Positions 24,501 through 32,218 are shown, counted from the stretch's first letter. The stretch is DNA of 64,000 bases from Myxocyprinus asiaticus (GCF_019703515.2 NC_059372.1:25022931-25086930); one strand, 5' to 3'. Numbers and translations are program-made. The notes: generated from the letters alone by a model not told the origin.

Positions 24501-25947
24501 TGTGTAATGACGACAGCATACAGTATATCCACCATTGGTTATAAACTACAGAGTCAAATAAAACATCACATCACTTTTATGGAATTTCAAACAGTTTTAC
24601 ATGTTGTTGTTGGAACACTGAGAAGCCAAAAGCACAGGGATATGGATTACTGACTCCTCTGCACTGGACTGAGAAAACAGACCATGTGATCAGCAGGTTT
24701 ACACATGTGACCATATGGTCTCTCGAGAGAATACTCAACTGAAAGCATTTTGTTCTAGTAAATGTTTTCACTTTGTTTTCACTTTGTAACTATGAAAGTG
24801 GGTTGTGCAAATCAGGGACATAACATTTCTATGTTTGAGATAATCAATACATTACAAATACTAATATGCAACACACTGTAAAAATGTTTTCATCATTGTT
24901 ATAACTTTGTGTCCATGCATTTACTGTAACCTGTCATTTCTAATTTCTATCATTTTTACTTGATTTAATGCATTTTCAGAGTTTCAAATAAGTGCAATAA
25001 GTTTAAAATAAGTTAAATAAACTTATCAGGTTGCACTACTTTAATTTTACTACAAGATTTAAGCAACATTTTAATGCAGGTTTTCAATTTTAGGGGGCTG
25101 AAATTTCTTACAGTGTGCTTTTCAAAATGTTCATTGCAAATTTTCCTTACAAAATGACATCAATCAGTTACTCAAGTCCATATAAACTCACATGACTTGA
25201 AAATGGCTCTAAAGGTCAATAATAACACAGTGCTCAACTACTATCATCCCATTTTCTTCCACAGCAGAACAACAGGTTAGAGAGTGAAACAATTCTTTAC
25301 CTTGCCTCTTCTCCTCATCACCCTCTCTCCAGCAAAAGTATGAGAACCCCTTATGCCCTACCAGGTGGATTTTAGGTGACATTATACATTTAAGGGACTG
25401 TCTCGTGCAAGTGGTCTCCATGGCTGCAGGGTGGATGTGTGTCAAGGGGAGGTGGCATATGGTGCCGTGGAAGAATTGCTCTGACAAAGCATATGGTCAG
25501 TTACCTTGAGCACTGCCTAGCCCCCAAGCAGTTTCCCAAGCTCTCAGGAGATTAAAAAGGTCATGCCGTATTCCCTCAACCAGGTACACAAGAGTCTTAT
25601 CCACAACTGTGCTTTACAGTTTACATATTGTGTTCTGCAGTATACCCATACAGGTGATGTGTGGGGTCATTATCAGCTCTAACACTGTGATTATATTTCA
25701 CTTTGTTTGAAAAGAGAACCACCCTTTTGTATCATGCCCATTGTTTGGGCCTTGTTTATACCAGAGTGTTGTGAACAATGTGATGTCACATGTACCTGCT
25801 CAAACAACTTGACAACACTACCAATTCATGGCATGACTAAGCACCACTGGGCTTGGTAGGTTTGAATAATATGTAATAATTTGTAGCTTCATAATACTGT
25901 AGGTACTAACCTTGTTGAGGAGGGTTAAGAGACTGTGGAGATGCCAT
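1758..25947 (-). CDS. arhgef10l: Rho guanine nucleotide exchange factor 10-like protein, N-terminal 15 coding exons (gene runs off the left edge)
   Basis: A Dbl-family exchange factor that loads GTP onto Rho GTPases at the cytoplasm/actin interface. Fifteen exons (25911-25947, 22709-23017, 20691-20718, 20222-20295, 11893-12006, 11558-11691, 9578-9691, 8657-8765, 8228-8331, 7271-7348, 6516-6695, 5775-5891, 5374-5466, 3165-3335, 1758-1903) join in one frame with GT..AG borders and give about 602 residues. Seen: acidic stretch [11 protein letters not shown] (exon 2), paired VIYDDVP and DDVIYEEV motifs (exons 5, 6), [10 protein letters not shown] and MRKVSF (exon 8), and the DH domain from about residue 342 to 535, including [18 protein letters not shown] and [15 protein letters not shown]. 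Compared with the vertebrate paralogue ARHGEF10, the wording [25 protein letters not shown] and MAS..NPP fits ARHGEF10L, and so does divergent linkage to rcc2. The PH-like region is only begun; the WD-like C-terminal half is outside the window. Exon junctions were placed by eye. Confidence 0.93.
2832..2876. other. Short hairpin in an arhgef10l intron
   Basis: TATGCTAGTGTTCCTAAA and TTTAGGAACTAGCATA pair over about 14-16 bp with a small bulge and a 12-nt loop. No other sign of an RNA gene. Confidence 0.4.
3165..3335 (-). CDS. arhgef10l: arhgef10l coding exon 14 (DH C-terminal helix)
   Basis: 171 nt = 57 codons between TCCTCAG and GTCAGA. Codes [20 protein letters not shown], then [20 protein letters not shown] and [17 protein letters not shown]. 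The [15 protein letters not shown] wording favours ARHGEF10L over ARHGEF10. Confidence 0.95.
3400..3424. repeat. (TAGAA)n microsatellite
   Basis: Five TAGAA units. The adjoining 3425-3700 contains several ACAATATACAATA-type motifs, no coding signal. Confidence 0.85.
4373..5065. mobile_element. AGGGATAG-family foldback MITE, complete (centre type 2)
   Basis: TTAA/AGGGATAGTTCACCC ... GGGTGAACTATTTCT/TTAA, 693 bp. The centre contains CTGCGCATGTGTCAAGCACT. Arms are near-perfect inverted repeats. Confidence 0.88.
5066..5355. mobile_element. Fragment of the short AGGGATAG MITE subfamily
   Basis: Directly abuts the previous copy; right end TTTTGGGTAAATTATTCCT/TTAA. Left end missing. Confidence 0.5.
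5374..5466 (-). CDS. arhgef10l: arhgef10l coding exon 13 (DH conserved region 3)
   Basis: 93 nt = 31 codons. Codes [20 protein letters not shown] then [15 protein letters not shown](F)P..ILLL is the diagnostic CR3 motif of RhoGEF domains. Confidence 0.95.
5775..5891 (-). CDS. arhgef10l: arhgef10l coding exon 12 (DH domain)
   Basis: 117 nt = 39 codons. Codes [20 protein letters not shown] then [19 protein letters not shown]. No ORF-size signal because it is short, but frame and homology are clear. Confidence 0.93.
6516..6695 (-). CDS. arhgef10l: arhgef10l coding exon 11 (DH domain)
   Basis: 180 nt = 60 codons, acceptor ATTTCAG, donor TCT/GTACGT. Codes [14 protein letters not shown], then [20 protein letters not shown] and [18 protein letters not shown]. 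Confidence 0.95.
7271..7348 (-). CDS. arhgef10l: arhgef10l coding exon 10 (DH domain start)
   Basis: 78 nt = 26 codons. Codes [18 protein letters not shown] then DSLKRILL, the first helix (conserved region 1) of the Dbl-homology domain, with the E-x-x-Y/SYL pattern that contacts the GTPase. Confidence 0.93.
7405..8096. mobile_element. AGGGATAG-family foldback MITE (centre type 1)
   Basis: Left end decayed (TTAA/ACTGAGTTCTCCC), right end GGGTGAACTATGCCT/TTAA. The centre contains CTGCCAGTAGGTGGTGATAT. Confidence 0.83.
8228..8331 (-). CDS. arhgef10l: arhgef10l coding exon 9
   Basis: 104 nt. Codes [20 protein letters not shown] then [15 protein letters not shown]; the PMPEGL..QQ motif leads directly into the DH domain. 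Donor CAG/GTGCAT. Confidence 0.9.
8657..8765 (-). CDS. arhgef10l: arhgef10l coding exon 8
   Basis: 109 nt, acceptor CCTAG, donor ACAG/GTTTGA. Codes [20 protein letters not shown] then [16 protein letters not shown], the conserved basic stretch just upstream of the DH domain. Confidence 0.9.
9578..9691 (-). CDS. arhgef10l: arhgef10l coding exon 7 (coiled-coil exon)
   Basis: 114 nt = 38 codons, phase 0 at both ends, acceptor TATATAG, donor AAG/GTACAT. Codes [19 protein letters not shown] then [19 protein letters not shown]. It resembles the helical LxRLK..GxxEIQQLRQKHELK segment of ARHGEF10, which I do not recall in the common ARHGEF10L isoform; being phase 0/0, it could be skipped. Confidence 0.75.
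10505..11089. mobile_element. AGGGATAG-family foldback MITE, left end missing (centre type 1)
   Basis: Starts within the arm at ATTTACAGCAAGGCAC; right end GGGTGAATATCCCT/TTAA. The centre CATATCGCCACCTACTGGCA is in opposite orientation to that of the copy at 7405. Confidence 0.78.
11558..11691 (-). CDS. arhgef10l: arhgef10l coding exon 6 (second VIYEEV motif)
   Basis: 134 nt. Codes [15 protein letters not shown] followed by [18 protein letters not shown], the conserved WSSSEFESY block of the family. Ends in phase 0 at AAG/GTACAA. Confidence 0.9.
11893..12006 (-). CDS. arhgef10l: arhgef10l coding exon 5 (first VIYDDV motif)
   Basis: 114 nt, acceptor TTCTCTAG, donor GCAG/GTCAGT. Codes [19 protein letters not shown], then [25 protein letters not shown] is a hallmark of the ARHGEF10/10L N-terminus. 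Confidence 0.87.
12270..12403 (+). mobile_element. tRNA-derived SINE with LINE2-type tail
   Basis: GTAGCTCAAATGGTGGAGCA (A box), GGTTTGATTTCCTGGGAAC (decayed B box), tail CTTTGGATAAAAGTGTCTGC, a 3' end shared with many fish SINEs. Confidence 0.8.
12407..12950. mobile_element. AGGGATAG-family foldback MITE, both ends intact
   Basis: TTAA/AGGGATAGTTCACCC ... GGGTGAACTATCCCT/TTAA, 544 bp, with an internal deletion in the right arm. Confidence 0.88.
13602..13899. mobile_element. AGGGATAG-family MITE, short subfamily
   Basis: TTAA/AGGGACAGTTCACCC ... GGGTCAACTATCCCT/TTAA, 298 bp; interior GTCACCATTCACCTTCATTG. Confidence 0.85.
14120..16439. mobile_element. EnSpm/CACTA-like non-autonomous DNA element
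   Basis: Ends CACTCTTAAAAATTGCTGTT / TGTTCCTGTAAAAA-type arm ending TTTTTAACAGTG, with TA on both sides (14118-14119, 16440-16441). Subterminal repeats of TTTACAGTA/TACTGTAAA occur at both ends. Class assigned from the CACT-like tips only. Contains the CA-rich minisatellite and an exon-like segment (see findings). Confidence 0.6.
15034..15765. repeat. CA-rich minisatellite (ACACAAACTCACACAAACAC units)
   Basis: About 730 bp of variable-length units containing AACACACACAAACTCACACA and AAACACTCTCTCACACACAC. The long open frames through it (rich in H, T, Q, N) follow from the absence of stop codons in CA repeats. Confidence 0.95.
16930..17341. mobile_element. AGGGATAG-family MITE, short subfamily, interrupted by a hAT element
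   Basis: TTAA/AGGGATAGTTCACC ... GGGTGAACTATCCCT/TTAA, with the 148-bp hAT-like insert at 17146. Confidence 0.87.
17146..17293. mobile_element. hAT-like MITE with 8-bp target duplication, nested
   Basis: Ends CAGGGCCGTAGC / GCTATGGCCCTG; flanks TTTGGAAC at 17138-17145 and 17294-17301 are identical. Confidence 0.92.
18156..19619. mobile_element. Nest level 3: TTAA-flanked MITE of the AGCTGAAG family
   Basis: TTAA/AGCTGAAGTATATAA at the left and TTACATACTTCAGCT/TTAA at the right. TTAA duplications suggest a piggyBac-type origin. It has landed within level 2. Confidence 0.8.
18787..19203. mobile_element. Nest level 4: TTAA-flanked MITE of the AGGTGCTC family
   Basis: TTAA/AGGTGCTCTCAGTAACTT ... 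GAGTGCACCT/TTAA, inserted in level 3. A second copy of this family is at 52382. Confidence 0.8.
20222..20295 (-). CDS. arhgef10l: arhgef10l coding exon 4
   Basis: 74 nt between GTTTCAG and GTACTA. Codes [20 protein letters not shown] then NIYE. The STWKKN run resembles the SSWKRKS segment before the VIYDDV motif in mammals. Confidence 0.7.
20691..20718 (-). CDS. arhgef10l: arhgef10l coding exon 3 (28-nt microexon)
   Basis: A 28-nt exon between CCCTGCAG and GTAAGA codes [10 protein letters not shown] and keeps the frame between exons 2 and 4. It is small and poorly conserved, so it is less certain than the others. Confidence 0.6.
21031..22611 (-). mobile_element. Tc1/mariner transposon, full length, with TA target duplication
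   Basis: Ends CAGGTGCATCTC / GAGATGCACCTG, each flanked by TA (21029-21030, 22612-22613). Terminal inverted repeats are about 201 bp (21031-21231 and 22411-22611) with roughly six mismatches by eye. Each arm carries an outer (TCTCAATAAATTAGAATG) and an inner (TCTCAAAAAATTAGAATA) direct repeat, the IR/DR layout of Tc1-like elements. It lies in the intron between arhgef10l coding exons 2 and 3, in the same orientation as the gene. Confidence 0.95.
21311..22312 (-). CDS. Tc1-like transposase, uninterrupted DD34E ORF
   Basis: Cut-and-paste transposase. The ORF opens at 22348, but MGKTADLT at 22312 (333 residues) is the usual start for this family. N-terminal paired-like helix-turn-helix region ([18 protein letters not shown]), then the catalytic triad: [15 protein letters not shown], and [11 protein letters not shown] with 34 residues between the second D and E. 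No stop or frameshift was seen along the length. Whether the protein is active cannot be told from sequence alone. Confidence 0.93.
   Translation of the reverse strand: MGKTADLTVVQKTIIDTLHKEGKPQTFIAKEAGCSQSAVSKHVNRKLSGRKKCGRKRCTTNQENCSLMIVKQNRSKNLGELHKEWTGAGVKASRATTHRHVKEFGYSCRIPLVKPLLNHRQRQRRLTWAKEKKNWTVAQWSKVLFSDESKFCISFRNQGPRVWRKGGEAHSPSCLKSSVKFPQSVMIWCVMSSAGVGPLCFLKTKVTAPVYQEILEHFMLPSADQLFKDADFIFQQDLAPAHTAKSTKSWLNDHGVGVLDWPANSPDLNPIENLWGIVKRKMRNKRPKKADELKATVKETWASIPPQQCHKLITSMPRRIEAVIKAKGAPTKY
22709..23017 (-). CDS. arhgef10l: arhgef10l coding exon 2 (acidic region)
   Basis: 309 nt, residues 13-116. Acceptor TTTTTTCAG, donor CAG/GTTAGT. Codes [11 protein letters not shown], then an acidic block [20 protein letters not shown] that aligns in position with the GEAFEFDDSDDEED stretch of the mammalian protein. 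Confidence 0.85.
23105..23282. repeat. Degenerate tandem GTTGCTAGGGTA repeat
   Basis: Successive GGTTGCTAGGGTATCCC, GTTGCTAAGGTATTTGG, GGTTGCTAGAGTGTACTG and ATTGCTAGGTGG units, roughly 20-30 bp apart. Confidence 0.75.
23398..24091. mobile_element. AGGGATAG-family foldback MITE, complete (centre type 1)
   Basis: TTAA/AGGGATAGTTCACCC ... GGGAGAACTATCCCT/TTAA, 694 bp; centre GCATATTGCCACCTACTGGT. Confidence 0.88.
24874..25115. mobile_element. MITE with CACTGTAAAAAT ends
   Basis: CACTGTAAAAATGTTTTC ... GAAATTTCTTACAGTG, 242 bp. Tips resemble the EnSpm-like element at 14120. No clear target duplication. Confidence 0.6.
25911..25947 (-). CDS. arhgef10l: arhgef10l coding exon 1 (start codon)
   Basis: Codes residues 1-13, [12 protein letters not shown] plus one base, then donor GTTAGT. 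The ATG at 25947 is chosen because an in-frame TGA lies five codons upstream in the same exon, and the MAS..NPP opening matches the family. The exon continues upstream as 5'UTR to a splice acceptor ACAG ending at 25977. Confidence 0.85.
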
Positions 25948-25976
25948 GATGTTAGACGGTATTCATGTCTGCACTC
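25948..25976 (-). other. arhgef10l: arhgef10l 5'UTR part of the start exon, with a 4-codon upstream ORF
   Basis: A pyrimidine-rich tract followed by ACAG at 25980-25977 is a good splice acceptor, so at least one non-coding exon must lie further right. Within the 29-nt leader a minimal uORF (ATG at 25966, stop TAA at 25954-25952, peptide MNTV) ends four bases before the main ATG. Confidence 0.6.
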
Positions 25977-26185
25977 CTGTAAAAGAGAAAAGTCTTGTGT
26001 TACCACATTTTTAACACAGGTAATTATATTTTAAAAGGACTATTACAATAATGGGGTGACGCCATGCGAAGGGCAGATATGTAAGAGACAGCTCTGTGCA
26101 CTTTGCTAATTTTTTTGATTATTTTCATGATATAATCCGGTGTAATTCGATACACATAGTTACACATTTGCTGTTTGAGGTAAAC

Positions 26186-26989
26186 ATGGCAAAGAAGTCA
26201 AAATCCATGGGCTCTGGAGACATTAAAAGACACTTACGGGTTCAAGATGAAAGCCCAGACAATCCTGGGACTCGATTTAGATGGCGCGGCGGGAGAAGGA
26301 ATCCAGCGTCAACTGTCCAACATGTCGGTGATGTTGACGAAGGTACTTGCGGACTTGGAGGATCTCGCTGTAATACATCGATCGTTACGGCGATGGAGAA
26401 AAAATTATCTGAGTTAGTCACAAGAGTGACAGATGTTTTAAAGACAAATCGATTACTTGGAGTCATCAGAGAGGGATTTAGCCGCTAATCCGCCCGCGAC
26501 CAAAATTGATTTGGAACGTGTTCTTGAAAAGCTTGAAGATCCTGAGAATAGAAGCCGCAGGAATAATGTTCGATTCTTGAGCATGAGGAGGGCAGAGATA
26601 TGGTGAAATTCCTAGATGAGCTTTTTCCACGTCCGCTCGACATAACAGGCCATAAACTGGAGGTCGAGCGAGCTCACAGAGTCCTGGCTCACAGATCTGC
26701 TAAGGAAGACAGACCCCGATCGATTCTGGCCAAATTTTTGAGATCACCCGATAAAGATCTTGTGTTGCGCCAGGCGAGGAGCAAAGGAAAGCTTTCTTGG
26801 AAGAATTACAATATTTTCTTGTTCCCGGACTTTGCGAATTTGACAAGAGAGAAACGCAATCGGTTTAAGGAATGCAAGAAACTCTTACATCAGCGGAATA
26901 TCAATTTTGCAGCCGGCCAGACTGAGAATAAACACCAAGGACGGCAGCAAAGTATTTACATGTCCCAATCAGGCAATGTCTTTTATTGA
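26186..26989 (+). pseudogene. LINE copy 1 ORF1 remnant (L1 ORF1p-like RNA-binding protein)
   Basis: Starts MAKKSKSMGSGDIKRHL; after a frameshift near 26380 the L1 ORF1p-like RRM/CTD part resumes (MVKFLDELFPRPLDITGHKL, ERAHRVLAHRSAKEDRPRSI, LFPDFANLTREKRNRF). Ends at TGA 26987-26989. Broken by at least two frameshifts. Confidence 0.8.
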
Positions 26990-27975
26990 AACAATGGGTG
27001 AGTAACCATTGGATGTTTTTCTTGTAAGTGGATTGACTCACTGTACATACTCTGGCTTTCGGAGGAAGCTGGGCGCCATTTTTGTTTCTTTTTGTGTTGG
27101 CTCTGCCGAGCGGCTGGAGTTTGTTTTGTTTTGTGGATTAACACTTTTCCTTAAAGAAACTTTTGCATTGACGGAAGATCACTTTTACAATGAAGTTCCC
27201 GGGCAGATTGAGAATAGACACTACGGATGACCGCAAAATATCTACATGCCCACATGGATGTCTTTTATAAAGCTGGCGGACTGTGTAAATCATGGGATAT
27301 ACTTTTATGCGGCCTCCGAGTGAACTTACTCTTGACCATCCGAGGAACCGGATGCGTGTTTAGTTTCCTTTTGTGCTGGTTCCGCCTAGCGGTTGGAGCT
27401 TGTTTAGTTAAATAACACTACTTGGGACAGTTATGGATGAATCTGTCAGTTCCTTGTGCTTATGCCTCCTGTCGGCTGCAGTATGATTTGTGGAGTATTT
27501 TCGTGGGACATTGGAATGATTATTTCATCTGCTGCACTCATCAGCTGGCTCACTGAAGATTCGTTTGTCTGTCCAAGGAAAATGAAAGGATTTATATCGG
27601 CTTTGTGAAGGAACACACCTTCGAGACAGTTCTGTGAATGCGTCTACACGTTCTCTGTGTTTATTCTGCCTATTGGCTGGGGTTTGTTTTACAAAATATT
27701 TGATGTTATGTAATTTTGCCTTACAAATTTGTGAGGCAAAATTGAGCAATCCGATGGCAAAGTTGTCGCGGGGGCTCCTGCAGGCGTACATGGACTCTTT
27801 GAGTTTAGATGGATTGACGGCGGTTGGCGCTTTCGTGCGTGGGGTTAATGCGCACGTTTTTCTTTTTTCTGTTTGTTTTGTTTGGGGGGGAAGTTCGGGG
27901 TTTTATTGTTGCATTAATGTTGAAATGTGGTCTTCATAATTTTGGCACACAATTTATTTTTTCTATTATATCAAA
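26990..27975 (+). repeat. LINE copy 1 inter-ORF spacer built of diverged tandem modules
   Basis: The stretch at about 27200-27290 (GGCAGATTGAGAATAGACAC ... GTCTTTTATAAAG) repeats the 3' end of ORF1 at about 26915-26985 (GGCCAGACTGAGAATAAACA ... GTCTTTTATTGAA), offset about 288 bp. A second motif resembling TCTGCCGAGCGGCTGGAG recurs at about 27101, 27386 and, weaker, 27665. Confidence 0.6.
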
Positions 27976-30900
27976 ATGTCAAATGTTAATATGAGTGTAC
28001 TATCTCTCTCCACATGGATGTAAATGGGTTGGGGCACCCCATAAAAAGAAGGAATGTTATTTATTTTCTTAAGCATAAGAAATATGATATAGTGTTTCTT
28101 CAAGAAATACATCTTTCTCCGCAGGAAGCTGAAAAATTTGGGAAGATATGGGGTGGACATATTTTCTTTAGTGTTGGCTCAAGTAAGAGCAGGGGAGTCA
28201 TTATATTGGTAAATAAACATTTACAATTAAAATGTCTCAAACAATTTAATGATAAATTAGGAAGTCATTATTGTTTTAGCAGAAATTCAGGGCAAAGTCT
28301 GATTTTGGCTAATATTTACGCACCTAACACTGATGATCAGGGCTTTTTCATAGATCTTGAAGGGATGTTACAAGCTGCTGGCACCCCTCATGATATAATT
28401 TTGGGAGGAGACTTTAATCTTTTGATGGATATTTGGAGACTTTTGAACCCATCTGGTAGAGACTATACATTTTTTTCATCAGTCCATAAGATTTATTCTA
28501 GAATAGATTTTTTTCATTTCATCTGTTGAAATGACATTTTAGTCTCGGATCACACCCTGGTGAGTTTAGAGGTGTTGCCACATATAGAGAAAAAGAAATC
28601 ATATAGTTGGCGCCTTAATGTATCCCTTTTGCAAAATACTGATTTCCAACAAATGTTAAAGACTGAAATCAGTGTTTATATGGAGACCAACTGGTCCTCG
28701 GTGTCCTCTGTGGGTGTGGCTTGGGAGGCACTTAAGGTGATTCTTAGGGGTCGGATCATACAGTATGCCTCATTCATTAAAAAATCCAAAGCACGAGAAC
28801 TCGTAGAGTTGGAAGAGAATATTAAAAGTGCAGAGGCAGAGCTGAAGCGCCGTATGTCAGCTGATAGCCTCAGAGAATTGACCCAATTGAAATATAGATA
28901 TAATACTATTTTGTCGCGGAAAGTGGAGTTTTGGTTATTCAGGGCAAGACAGTCATACTTTGAGTCGGGGGACAAAGCAGGGAAGCTTTTGGCTAGAGAG
29001 AGTCTCTTTCTATCATTCCCTCAGTGAAATCTGCTGGTGGTGAAATTTTATTAATAATGCCTTTAAAGATTTCTATCTTGATCTTTACAGTTCCACATCT
29101 TCGTCTACTGATGAAGATATTAGAGACTTTGTGGAACCATTAGATCTTCCTAAACTGAAGACTTAGCAAAAAAACTCTCTTGATTCTGAGATAAACTTGG
29201 AGGAGCTTGACGAGGTAATTAAGTCCCTACCTACTGGCAAGGCTCCGGGGCCAGATGGTTTTGCCGCAGAATTTTTTAGATCCTATGCTCTACTTTTGTT
29301 AGAAGTTTATACTGAATCATTAAAGAATGGAAAGATTCCTCCAACCATAACCCAAGCTCGGATCAGTCTGATTCTTAAAAAGGACAAAGATCCAAGCGAG
29401 TGTAAAAGTTACCGTTCAATCTCCCTGATCCAACTAGATGTAAAAATGTTGTCAAAAATTTTGGCTAACCGATTAAGTAAGGTTATGACACCTCTTATAC
29501 TTATAGATCAGGTGGGGTTTATTCGGGGCCGCAGCTCTTCTGATAACATTAGGCGTCTCATCAATATCATGTAGTCAGTAGCGAATGATCAAACTCTGGT
29601 CGCTGCCATCTCACTTGACGCCGAAAAGGCGTTTGATATGGTAGAATGGGATTATCCTTTTAAGATTTTGGAAATGTATGGGTTCGGGAGTACATTTATT
29701 GGTTGGATTAAGTTACTTTATAGACACCCTGTAGCAGCGGTACAAACAAATGGATTAATTTCAGATTATTTTACTCTGGATAGGGGCACTCGGCAGGGTT
29801 GATATTTTATTATTCGTCTCCAACCCTACTAGATCTATGCCTTGCCTCCACAGAATTATTAACTCCTTTTCTAGGTTTTCAGGATATAGAGTCAATTGGT
29901 CTAAATCCGAAGCTTTGGCTCTGACAGCGTACTGCCCAGTAACGGCTTTTCAGCCAGGTGCCTTCCAGTGGCCCAAACAGGGCATTAAGTATTTGGGCAT
30001 TTTATTCCCAGCAAATTTGTGTGATTTAGTTAGAGTTAATTTTGACCCTTTAATAAAAAGGTTTTCGAGCGATGAGGGTAGGTGGGCTTCACTACATTTA
30101 GCTATGATTGGGAAGGTTAATGTTATTGTATTGTAATGAACTGTATTCCAAAATTCAACTACCTGATACAGTCTCTTCCTGTAGATGTCCCCCCTCTCTT
30201 ATTTCAAGCAATTTGATAGCATAGTGAAGTCCTTCATTTGGAATGGTAAACGTCCCAGATTACATTTCATTAAGTTGCATAGGCCGATTGACAAAGGTGG
30301 GCTAGGCCTACCCAAGATTTTGTTTTATTATTATGCATTCAGTATCAGACTTTTGGCTCATTGGTCACTTTCACCTGAGAGAGTCCCTCCCTGGTTTTGT
30401 ATTGAACAGAAATTCCTTGCCCCTATTTTGCCATTGCAAAGCCTTTCTATCAAACTAACCGAAGAATTTAAGTTACACCCCGTTATCTAGCATTTGTATG
30501 CGGTATGGACAAATGTGTCCAGAGTGTTTAATTCAGACATTTGTTTAAATGTTGCTTCGAGCATATAGCTGAACCCAAAATTATGTATTAATAAGTCCCC
30601 TTTTTGCTGTGGATTGTGAGGGAGGTTAATACACTCGGTGACTTATATGAGAGTGGAGTGTTGAGATCCTTTGAAAATATGGTTCAACATTTTGGGATCC
30701 CCAGGTCTCAATTATTTAGGTATTTACAGCTGTGCCACCTGCTTTGTGCTATTTTTGGGAGTAGCATACACCCCCCTAAAGCGGCAGATACTCTGGAAGT
30801 GGTGATTACTGCTTTTGGAAAAGGCCATGAGGCATCAGTGTATTACTCCCTTCTAATTCAGAGTCTGGGGGATGGAGTTTCAAATTCTCTCAAGAGATTA

Positions 30901-31500
30901 TGGGAGAAAGATTTAAACTTGGTATTGGAGGAGGGAGTGTGGGCTAGGATTCTAAAAAATTTCAAGTCTACATCTAGAGATGCAAGGGTGCGCCTTATGC
31001 AGTTTAAGATTTTACATAGATTCTATTGGACCCCCTCTAGATTGTATAGGCTTGGTCTTAAAGACACAACCACCTGCTGGTGATGCCAATCAGAAGATGG
31101 GGACACAACCCATGTTTTTTTGGTGGTGTGTTAAGATCCAAGATTTTTGGTTGAGGGTTCAGAGTTTTATGTGTGACGTATTGGACACTAAAATTTCAAT
31201 TTGCTCCAGACTCTGTATTTTAGGCGATGGGCGGTCATTAATATAGGGGATAAATACATAAAAAAATTGGCTCCTGGCCAGTGTTATGATCGGCAGGCAG
31301 ATCATCCTTAGGGGATGGAAGTCGGCTGGTGTGCCCTCATTTTAGTAGTGGTGCATAGAGATGGGCAGGGTGGCAGCTTTCGAAGAAATGTCATATAGAA
31401 GGCAGGGAAATTTGGAGTTATTTAATAAAAAATGGAGCAGCTATTTGTCATTTTTGGAAGGCTCTCGGGGAGGGGAAGTGGAGAGAGATGTGTAGTTTTA
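27976..31500 (+). pseudogene. LINE copy 1 ORF2 remnant (endonuclease plus reverse transcriptase)
   Basis: APE-type endonuclease (KYDIVFLQEIHLSPQEA, SRGVIILVNKHLQ, ILGGDFNLLMD, GRDYTFFSSV) and L1-type reverse transcriptase (SLPTGKAPGPDGFAAEFFRS, YRSISLIQLDVKMLSKILAN, QVGFIRGRSSSDNIR). Against copy 2, an in-frame block of about 31 codons is missing in the endonuclease (near 28427) and about 125 bp including the YADD region is missing in the RT (near 29800). Many stops and frameshifts besides. Confidence 0.87.
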
Positions 31501-31519
31501 AATGTGTGTGATTTAATTT

Positions 31520-31525
<6 letters not shown>

Positions 31526-31581
<56 letters not shown>
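31526..31581. repeat. (TA)n microsatellite left of the nested Tc1-like element
   Basis: Uninterrupted TA run ending at the ACACACTACC tip. Confidence 0.98.
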
Positions 31582-31583
<2 letters not shown>

Positions 31584-31586
<3 letters not shown>

Positions 31587-32141
31587 TACCGGTCAAAACT
31601 TTTGAAACACTTGACTGAAATGTTTCTCATGATCTTAAAAATATTTTGATCTGAAGGCGTATGCTTAAATGTTTGAAATTAGTTTTGTAGACAAAAATAT
31701 AATTGTGCCACCATATTAATTTATTTCATTATAAAACTAAAATTTTATAAAAAAAAAAAATAAAAATTTAAAAAAACATTTTTGAAATTGATGACTTGGA
31801 CCAAATAATAAAGAAAAGCAGCCAGTAAGTGCCCAACATAGATGGGAACTCCTTCAATACTGTTTAAAAAGCATCCCAGGGTGATACCTCAAGAAGTTGG
31901 TTGAGAAAATGTCAAGAGTACATGTCTGCAAATTCTAGGCAAAGGGTGACTACTTTGAAGATGCTAAAATATAACACAGTTTTGATTTATTTTGGATTTT
32001 TTTAGTCACAACATAATTCCCATAGTTCCATTTATGTTATTCCATAGTTTTCATGACTTTACTATTATACTAAAATGTGAAGAAGAAAACAATTATAATA
32101 AAGAATGAGTAAGTGTTTCAAAACTTTTGACCGGGATTGTG
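31584..32141. mobile_element. Non-autonomous Tc1-like element nested in the LINE copy 1 3'UTR
   Basis: Ends CACTACCGGTCAAAAC / GTTTTGACCGGGATTGTG form an inverted repeat. No coding capacity. TA microsatellites lie on both sides (31526-31581 and 32158-32218). Same family as the element at 17881: both share a TTGGTTGAGA segment after CTCAAGAAG/TTATGAAG. Confidence 0.8.

Positions 32142-32218
<77 letters not shown>
32139..32218. repeat. (TG)n(TA)n compound microsatellite right of the nested Tc1-like element
   Basis: TG units after GGGATTGTGTC, then about 30 TA units. Confidence 0.98.

Noticed and set aside
25209..25487. A 92-codon minus-strand frame between arhgef10l exons 1 and 2
   Set aside because: No family similarity recognised, and exons 1 and 2 already join in frame without it.
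29197..29574. Reverse transcriptase frame as a host gene or retron-like system
   Set aside because: It sits in order with an APE endonuclease and an L1-type ORF1 in a degraded LINE; nothing suggests domestication.
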